Positions 58,353 through 64,000 of a stretch of 64,000 bases of DNA are shown here, piece after piece. Origin of the DNA: Mycolicibacterium parafortuitum (lineage in GTDB: Bacteria > Actinomycetota > Actinomycetes > Mycobacteriales > Mycobacteriaceae). The number at the start of each line of letters is the position of its first letter. The first letter of the stretch is position 1. A model generated the notes under the pieces. That model was not told where the DNA came from. It saw only the letters and a list, made by a program, of their open reading frames with translations, and searched no databases. The stretch is from positions 62,001-126,000 of the forward strand of contig NZ_MVID01000015.1 of NCBI RefSeq assembly GCF_002086815.1. Reading direction: 5' to 3'. The translations under genes were made by a program, and so were the position numbers.

Positions 58353-58835
58353 ATGCCCGTTGTGGTGGTGGGTAATCCGAAGCCGAAGTCCAGGACCAGG
58401 GCAGCGGCGGCGCTGATCGCCGAGAAGCTCGGCGGGCGCCCGCCCGAGGCGGTGATCGACGTCGTCGACCTCGGAGCCGGACTGCTCGGCTGGGGTGACC
58501 CTGAGGTCGCGCGCGCCAAGGCCACCGTGCTCGCCGCCGACTTCCTCGTGGTCGCCTCCCCGACGTTCAAGGGCACCTACACGGGCCTGCTCAAGCTGTT
58601 CCTCGACCAGTTCGGGGCGGGCGAACTGGGCCAGAAGACCACCTTCGCGGTGATGCTGGGCGGCGCGCCCACCCATGCGCTGGCCCCCGAACTCACGTTG
58701 CGACCCGTGCTCGTCGAGATCGGGGCGAGTTGCCCCGCACCCAGCCTGTACCTGTTGGACTCGGAGTACGACACCTCTGCCGACCTCGACACCTGGCTCG
58801 AGCTGGCGCGCCCGTACGTCCCGGAAGCGCGCTGA
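58353..58835 (+). CDS. NADPH-dependent FMN reductase-like flavoprotein
   Basis: 160 aa flavodoxin-like fold. VVVGNPKPKSRTRAAAALIAE at the start is the FMN phosphate loop, FLVVASPTFKGTYTGLLKLF near 68 is the isoalloxazine loop shared with SsuE and MsuE, and GGAPTHALAPELTLRPVL near 108 follows. It would reduce FMN with NAD(P)H, usually for a two-component monooxygenase or a quinone. No monooxygenase is adjacent. It begins 73 nt after the glutaminase stop on the same strand. Confidence 0.85.
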   Translation: MPVVVVGNPKPKSRTRAAAALIAEKLGGRPPEAVIDVVDLGAGLLGWGDPEVARAKATVLAADFLVVASPTFKGTYTGLLKLFLDQFGAGELGQKTTFAVMLGGAPTHALAPELTLRPVLVEIGASCPAPSLYLLDSEYDTSADLDTWLELARPYVPEAR

Positions 58836-58844
58836 GCCCGTCGC

Positions 58845-61800
58845 TCACACCACCATCCGGTCCTTGATCGTGCCGGTGCCCGATGCGTCGGCCAATGCGG
58901 CCCCGGTCGGGCTGAACAGCGTCACCAGGAACGTCTCGTCGCCCTCCAGCACGGTGTCGCCGAACACCACCACGGTGATCGTCTTGCTGGTCTCCCCCGG
59001 CTGGAACGTCAGCGTGCCGGCGACAGCACCGTAGTCGCCGCCCGAGGTGGCGGTTCCGTTCGTCGTCGCGTACTGCACCGTCACCACCTGAGTGGACGGG
59101 GCGGCCAGCGACACCACGAACTGGGCGAGCACGCCCGCGCTGCCGGCGTCGAAGTCGAACTGGATGGCCTCCAGGTACGCCATCTTGTTCGCATTCACCG
59201 TGCGCCAGTCGTCGGCCAGGATCCCGCCGGTGTCAGTCGAATTTGGGTTCCACGACCAGAACGTCCACGACATGTCCTGGGTGCCCGCGGGGATGTCGAT
59301 CGTCCCGTTGTTGTCGAAGTCGCCGGACAGGTACGAGGTGATCGCCTCGTACCAGACGAGATCCTTCGGGTCGTTGAGCCGGGTACCGAACTCGCCCAGA
59401 TAGATCGGGGCGATGTTCTGCTCGTAGATGTAGCCCCACATCTGCTCGAACTTGTCGGGCAGCGCGGCCCCGAAGTTCGCCGACTGGAACCACGGCTGCG
59501 CGTACACCGAGTTCGGGTAGTCGTGCGGTGAATACACCACACGGTTGGGCACATTCAGCACGATCGGGCGGTCTTTGACCCCCATCAGGTTGCCGCCCCA
59601 CCAGTAATGCTGACCCTGATACTCGGCCACCCCCTCGACGAAGATCAGCCAGTTGGAGTTCACCCCGAGGACCGCGTTGCCGGCGCGTTCGGCCGCGGCC
59701 GCCCAGTCGGTGACCCCGCCGCCACCCCAGGTGCCGGCGTACGGCTCGTTGTGCAGGTCCGCGCCGATCACGGTCGGGTTGTTCGCGTACCGCTGCGCCA
59801 GCATCTTCCAGTCGTTGATCCACGCCGCCTCGGTGTACGGGCCCTCGTACCACAAGCCGTTGCTGTTCGGGCCCGCTCCCTTGCCGCTGCGGTGGTGGTC
59901 GAGGATGACCCGCAGGCCGACCTCCCCCGCGTACGCGACGATCTTGTCCATGATCTGCAGCGGCGTCAGCCCGACGAGGTCGGGGTTCTTGTTGAAGTCG
60001 ATCCCGTTGGGCGCCGCGGTGGTGTGCAGGCTCTCGCTGGAGTAGGCCAGCCGGATCGTGTTGAAGTCCAGCGCCGCCATCTGGTCCATCATCTCTTTGT
60101 ACGAGCGTGTCCAGAGACCGTGCGGGGCAAAGGTTTCGCTTTCCATGCCGAACCAATTCACGCCGGCGATCTGCACCGGGTTGCCCGCTGCGTCGACGAT
60201 CTGGTTCCCCGAGGTGGAGAACCAGCCCGGCGCGACGCCGGTGCCGGGCACCGGTTCGGCGACCGACGCATCGGAGATGCTCAGAGACACGGTGCCGGGG
60301 ATCGCGACGTCGTTGTCGACGATGGTGCCGAGCGCGGTGCCGTCGGCGATCGTCGCCCCGGTCGGGCTCGACAGGGTCAGGGTGAACGTCTCGTTCGCCT
60401 CGACGGTGGTGTCACCGGTGACCGACACCTGGATCTGTTGGGTCAGCACCCCGGGCGCGAACGTGATGGTCCCGGCCTTGGCGGTGTAATCGACACCGGC
60501 GGTGGCGGTTCCGTTCGATGTCGCGTAGGCGACGGTGACCGGACTGGTCGACGACTTCGACAGGGTCACCACGAACGTCATCTGCGTTGCACCGCTGTTG
60601 GCCTCCGTCACCGACGCGTCGGCGACCGACACCGTCGGCGCCTGCACCGGTGCGGATCGTCCGTTCACCGTGAAGTTCGACGCCGACGCCGAACCGCCGC
60701 CCGGGGAGGCCTGGAAACCGAACGTGACGGTCTTGCCCGCGGCGACCTTCGGGTTCCACGCCGCGTTGCGCACCACGTAATGGTTTCCGACCCGGCTGAC
60801 GATCTCGGCGTTCCAGATGTTGCTGATCTGGACCGGGGAATCGAATTCGACGGTCCAGCCGTCCAACCCGGCCGACCCGGCGGTCACGGTGACGGTGGCG
60901 GTGAAGCCCGAGCCCCAGTTGTCGTTGACCACCATCGCCGCCGACGAGTTTCCGGGCGCCGGTGTGACGACGTCGTCGTTGAGGATCGTGCCGACCGCGG
61001 ACCCGTCGGCGATGGTCACCCCGTTCGGGTTCGACAGCGTGAGGGTGAACGTCTCGTCCGCCTCGACTGCGGTGTCACCGAGGATCGGGACGGCGATGTG
61101 CGCGGTCGTCGCTCCCGCCGCGAACGTCAGCACCCCGGAGGACGCGGTGAAATCGCTTCCCGCCGTGGCGGTCCCATTTGATGTCGTGTACGCGACGCTG
61201 ACCGCGGAGCTGGCCGGCTTGTCCAGGGTCACCACGAACACCAGGTTCTTGGACCCGCTGTTGGACTCCGTCACGCTCGCGTCGGCCACCGACACCTTCG
61301 GCGGAACCACCGTCGGGTTCTCGCCGCCGGCGACGCCGTTGACCGTGAAGTTGGTCGCGGTCGCCGAACCGCCGCCCGGCGAGGCCTGAAATCCGAAGGT
61401 CACCGTCTGCCCCGCGGCGACCTGCGCGTTGTAGGACGCGTTGCGCACCACGTAATGGTTGCCGACCCGGCTGACGATCTCCGCGTTCCAGATGTTGCTG
61501 ATCTGAGCCGGGGAATCGAATTCGACGGTCCAGCCGTTCATTCCGTCCGCCCCGGCAGTCACGGCGACGGACGCGGTGAAGCCCGAGCCCCAGTTGTCGT
61601 TGACGGTGTACGTGACCGCCGCGTTCCCGCCCGGGGTCGGGGTGGTGCCGTCGTCGTCGACGATGGTGCCGATCGCGGTGCCGTCGGCGATCGTGGCGCC
61701 GGTCGGGTTCGACAGCGTCACCGTGAAGGTCTCGCGGGATTCGGCGACGGTGTCACCGATGACGTTGACGTGCACTGTCTGTGAGGTCACCCCGGGAGCG

Positions 61801-64000
61801 AACGTGACGGTGCCTGAGGTCGCGACGTAGTCGGTGCCCGCGGTCGCGGTCCCGTTCGACGTCGCGTAGCGGACGGTCACCGTCTGCGTCGACGGCTTGT
61901 CCAGCGTGACGACGAACATGAAGTGCGAACCGGTGCCGTTGCCCTCAGCGACCGACTGGTCGGCGATCGAGATCGCCGGTGGCGGCCCGGAGATCGGGTT
62001 CACGGTGCCGTAATCGTTGAAGACGGAGCTGAATCCGCCTGCGGGCGTGTTGGTTCCGGAGGTGTTGGTGGTGGCCTGACCCAGGCTGCCCGGGTAGTCG
62101 CGGTTCAGCGACCACATCGACAGCATGCCGAGCCCCCTGGCGCGGGCGAAGTCCTCGAGCGCCTGCGAGTCGGCGACGGTGAACACCTCGGTGAGCACGT
62201 CGTTGACACCGATCATCGGTGTCACACCGAGCTGGTTCCAGCCGAAGGACTGCCCGTATCCCGCATACAAGCCGTTCAGCTGGCCGTAGGTGGATTCCGC
62301 GGCTTGAATCGCATACGCACCCATGGTCTTCGCGTTCGGCCCGGAGGTGGGTGCCGCCGACTCGCCGTAGTCCATCGCCATGATGTTGACGCCGTCGAGC
62401 CTGACGCCGGCCTCGATGGCCTTGCGCACGACGTTGACCCCGTCGGCGGTCAGCCCGCTGGGCAGCACGGGCAGCGTGTACCAGATCTCCAGGTCCGGCC
62501 TCATCTGCTGCAGAAGCTTGAGCGCCTGGGCGTTCAGCGCGATCGAGGCGGGCTCGGCGACCGCGGCGCCCTCGATGTCGAAGTCGATCCGGTTGAGCTT
62601 GTAGAAGTCGGCGACCTCGGCGTACGCGGTGGCCAGCGCCTGCGCACCCAGACCGTGCGCGGCGTACCACTGCGCGAGGCTGGTGCCCGATGCGCCGCCG
62701 AGCGAGATCATCACGTCGCCGCCGGCGGCCTGCAGCGCCGCGATCGACTGGTTGATCGCCTTGGCCTGGTCGAAGTCCGAGTCGGGGCGCAGCGCCGACA
62801 GCCCGGCCCAGGCCAGCTTGCCGTCCGGGGTCGCCTGCATGAAACCCAGTGTCAGCAGCGAGATCCCGCGCTGCTGGGCGAGGGCGAGCAGGTCCGGCAC
62901 CGGCCAGGCGCCCATGTCGACGTACGGGGCGAAGAACGCCTCACCCCAGAGCGCGTCGCCGGGGTTGCCGGAGTTCTCCCCTCCGGTCCCCGGGACGACG
63001 ACGCTGTCGTCGTCGGCGATGGTGCCGGTGGCCACCCCGTCGGCGATGGTCGCGCCGGTCGGGTTGGTCAGCGTCACGAAGAACGTCTCGTCCGGTTCGC
63101 CGACGGTGTCACCGATGACGTCCACGTGCAGCAGCTGGGTGGTGACACCAGGCGCGAAGGTGATGGTGCCGGTGGTGGCGGTGTAGTCCACCCCGGCGGT
63201 CGCGGTGCCGTTGGACGTCGCATAGTGCACCGTGACGGTCTCGGTCGACGGCTTGCTCAGCGTGACGACGAACATGAAGTGGCTGTGTGCGCCGTTGCCC
63301 TCGGTCACGGTGAGGTCGGCGACGGACACGCTCGGCGGCGCCGTCGGCGCCTGGTCGACATCGTCGTTGACGATGGTGCCGACCCCGGTGCCGTCGGCGA
63401 TGGTCGCGTTGACGGGCGATGACAGCGTCAGGGTGAACTGCTCGTCGAGCTCGACGACGGTGTCGCCGTTGACCGCGACGTTGACCGTCTTCGACGTCTG
63501 CCCGGGGGTGAAGGTCAGCGTGCCGACCGCGGGCACGTAGTCACCGCCGGCGGCGGTGGCGCTGCCGTTGCTCGTGCTGTAGCTGACCGTCACCGTCTCG
63601 GTGGACGGTTTCGACAGCGTCACCGTGAACACGATCGTCGACGATCCCGAATTGCCCTCCAGCACTTGGGCATCCCCGACCGAGAGCTTCGGCGGGGTGA
63701 CCGTCTGCCCGGCGCCGTAGATGAGGTTGCTCCATTTGACCCGGGCGCTGTCGTCGAGCGCGACGATGTTGCTCGGCTGCAGCTCACCGAGCGCGACACC
63801 GGTGAGGGTGTAGGACTGGTTGTTTCCGGTGATCGCGATGCGGGTGGAGCCCGCGACCTCGGTGACGTCGAACTCGTGGGCCTTGAACCAGCCGAAGTCG
63901 AGCTTGTCCTTGCTGGGGTCGAAGCTCAGCGTGGTGTGGCTGCCGTACTGCCAGGAGATCTTCGTCGTGGTGCCGGTCTGGCCCGTCGGGGGCCGGCCGT
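58845..64000 (-). CDS. Giant modular secreted glycoside hydrolase: GH18 + GH5, two CBM2, six Calx-beta (N terminus outside window)
   Basis: The frame is open from the right edge to a stop at 58845, at least 1717 residues, with the N terminus missing. Order from the edge: an unknown domain (64000-63700, LDFGWFKA, NNQSYTLTGV); Calx-beta A and B (63690-63006); GH18 (62957-62001) with IDFDIEG, catalytic Glu at 62573-62571; Calx-beta C (61982-61650); CBM2 (61622-61333); Calx-beta D; CBM2 (60944-60660); Calx-beta E; then Calx-beta F, split by GH5 (60236-59151). GH5 resembles Acidothermus E1 endoglucanase, with acid/base Glu in DLHNEP (59747-59745) and nucleophile in YLGEFGT (59393-59391). It probably degrades chitin and cellulose outside the cell. 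Confidence 0.92.
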   Translation of the reverse strand, partial: GRPPTGQTGTTTKISWQYGSHTTLSFDPSKDKLDFGWFKAHEFDVTEVAGSTRIAITGNNQSYTLTGVALGELQPSNIVALDDSARVKWSNLIYGAGQTVTPPKLSVGDAQVLEGNSGSSTIVFTVTLSKPSTETVTVSYSTSNGSATAAGGDYVPAVGTLTFTPGQTSKTVNVAVNGDTVVELDEQFTLTLSSPVNATIADGTGVGTIVNDDVDQAPTAPPSVSVADLTVTEGNGAHSHFMFVVTLSKPSTETVTVHYATSNGTATAGVDYTATTGTITFAPGVTTQLLHVDVIGDTVGEPDETFFVTLTNPTGATIADGVATGTIADDDSVVVPGTGGENSGNPGDALWGEAFFAPYVDMGAWPVPDLLALAQQRGISLLTLGFMQATPDGKLAWAGLSALRPDSDFDQAKAINQSIAALQAAGGDVMISLGGASGTSLAQWYAAHGLGAQALATAYAEVADFYKLNRIDFDIEGAAVAEPASIALNAQALKLLQQMRPDLEIWYTLPVLPSGLTADGVNVVRKAIEAGVRLDGVNIMAMDYGESAAPTSGPNAKTMGAYAIQAAESTYGQLNGLYAGYGQSFGWNQLGVTPMIGVNDVLTEVFTVADSQALEDFARARGLGMLSMWSLNRDYPGSLGQATTNTSGTNTPAGGFSSVFNDYGTVNPISGPPPAISIADQSVAEGNGTGSHFMFVVTLDKPSTQTVTVRYATSNGTATAGTDYVATSGTVTFAPGVTSQTVHVNVIGDTVAESRETFTVTLSNPTGATIADGTAIGTIVDDDGTTPTPGGNAAVTYTVNDNWGSGFTASVAVTAGADGMNGWTVEFDSPAQISNIWNAEIVSRVGNHYVVRNASYNAQVAAGQTVTFGFQASPGGGSATATNFTVNGVAGGENPTVVPPKVSVADASVTESNSGSKNLVFVVTLDKPASSAVSVAYTTSNGTATAGSDFTASSGVLTFAAGATTAHIAVPILGDTAVEADETFTLTLSNPNGVTIADGSAVGTILNDDVVTPAPGNSSAAMVVNDNWGSGFTATVTVTAGSAGLDGWTVEFDSPVQISNIWNAEIVSRVGNHYVVRNAAWNPKVAAGKTVTFGFQASPGGGSASASNFTVNGRSAPVQAPTVSVADASVTEANSGATQMTFVVTLSKSSTSPVTVAYATSNGTATAGVDYTAKAGTITFAPGVLTQQIQVSVTGDTTVEANETFTLTLSSPTGATIADGTALGTIVDNDVAIPGTVSLSISDASVAEPVPGTGVAPGWFSTSGNQIVDAAGNPVQIAGVNWFGMESETFAPHGLWTRSYKEMMDQMAALDFNTIRLAYSSESLHTTAAPNGIDFNKNPDLVGLTPLQIMDKIVAYAGEVGLRVILDHHRSGKGAGPNSNGLWYEGPYTEAAWINDWKMLAQRYANNPTVIGADLHNEPYAGTWGGGGVTDWAAAAERAGNAVLGVNSNWLIFVEGVAEYQGQHYWWGGNLMGVKDRPIVLNVPNRVVYSPHDYPNSVYAQPWFQSANFGAALPDKFEQMWGYIYEQNIAPIYLGEFGTRLNDPKDLVWYEAITSYLSGDFDNNGTIDIPAGTQDMSWTFWSWNPNSTDTGGILADDWRTVNANKMAYLEAIQFDFDAGSAGVLAQFVVSLAAPSTQVVTVQYATTNGTATSGGDYGAVAGTLTFQPGETSKTITVVVFGDTVLEGDETFLVTLFSPTGAALADASGTGTIKDRMVV
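60273..61622 (-). repeat. Tandem 675-bp intragenic duplication (CBM2 + Calx-beta)
   Basis: Unit 1 at 61622-60948 and unit 2 at 60947-60273 encode the same module pair in the same order with an offset of exactly 225 codons. Near-identical DNA is visible, for example the stretch starting GACCCGGCTGACGATCTC at 60789 and at 61464 and running over 60 bp with few changes. This indicates recent duplication or conversion. Confidence 0.8.

Noticed and set aside
58845-63690. CRISPR-like or other non-coding repeats
   Set aside because: The regular similar segments are in-frame Calx-beta and CBM2 modules with divergent spacing, not short direct repeats with spacers.

Overview
The window is a high-GC actinobacterial chromosome segment. 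It is almost certainly from an environmental, rapidly growing Mycobacterium (Mycolicibacterium type). The evidence is the gene content and order: mpa (proteasomal ATPase with a C-terminal GQYL tail), MTB12-type antigens, trmI, hisG/hisE, mshC (mycothiol), cysQ, uppP, lppL and pyrD stand in the order of the M. tuberculosis Rv2115c-Rv2141c region as I recall it. Accessory genes interrupt that order. GTG/TTG starts and 1-4 nt start/stop overlaps are common throughout. I see no IS element, prophage, CRISPR array, rRNA or clear pseudogene, and no gene-free stretch over 300 nt.

Layout. (1) 1-5.5 kb: end of a secreted PASTA-like protein gene, mpa, two tandem MTB12-domain secreted proteins, a DUF503 protein, trmI and a RecB-like nuclease. 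(2) 5.5-10.4 kb: acyl-CoA thioesterase, DinB-like protein, a TetR-R2lox operon with a recognisable promoter and operator, an FAD disulfide oxidoreductase and a DUF4126 membrane protein. (3) 10.5-17.8 kb: an accessory catabolic island holding an amidase, a FadR-type GntR regulator, a NitT/TauT-type ABC importer, a DUF1537 four-carbon acid-sugar kinase and an LtnD-like dehydrogenase. Matching palindromes precede both divergent units and a strong hairpin with a T tract lies inside the + strand operon. (4) 17.9-25.3 kb: hisG, hisE, a sugar MFS porter, a HAD phosphatase and a large MetH that resembles the E. coli protein. (5) 25.5-38.6 kb: PAC2 protein, then a long leftward operon uppP - phosphomutase - DUF3090 - SCO1664-family - cysQ - mshC - SDR - DUF1254 lipoprotein; then lppL - DUF5703 - pyrD, a PEBP protein and an M20 peptidase. 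(6) 38.7-49.9 kb: tRNA-Leu(GAG), a membrane acyltransferase, the diflavin nitrate reductase nasN with a NarK-type transporter, an F420/NADP reductase-like protein, and a TetR regulator divergent from a PF10118 diiron-like hydrolase and a membrane protein. (7) 50-55.8 kb: tctCBA tricarboxylate transporter with uspA, divergent from a CitAB-type two-component system. (8) 55.8-64 kb: SGNH hydrolase, glutaminase with a STAS tail, an FMN reductase-like protein, and a giant modular secreted glycoside hydrolase that runs off the right edge.

The strongest unusual signals are three. The first is the giant polysaccharidase: GH18 plus GH5, two CBM2 and six Calx-beta modules. In it the GH5 catalytic domain appears to be inserted inside a Calx-beta domain, and a 675-bp CBM2/Calx-beta unit is tandemly duplicated. 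The second is the amidase/GntR/ABC/DUF1537/LtnD island, which looks like uptake and partial breakdown of an amide- or nitrogen-linked C4 sugar acid with the usual last enzymes missing. The third is a set of clean regulatory palindromes at divergent promoters (8.43, 12.66/12.84 and 46.9 kb) that assign operators to local regulators.
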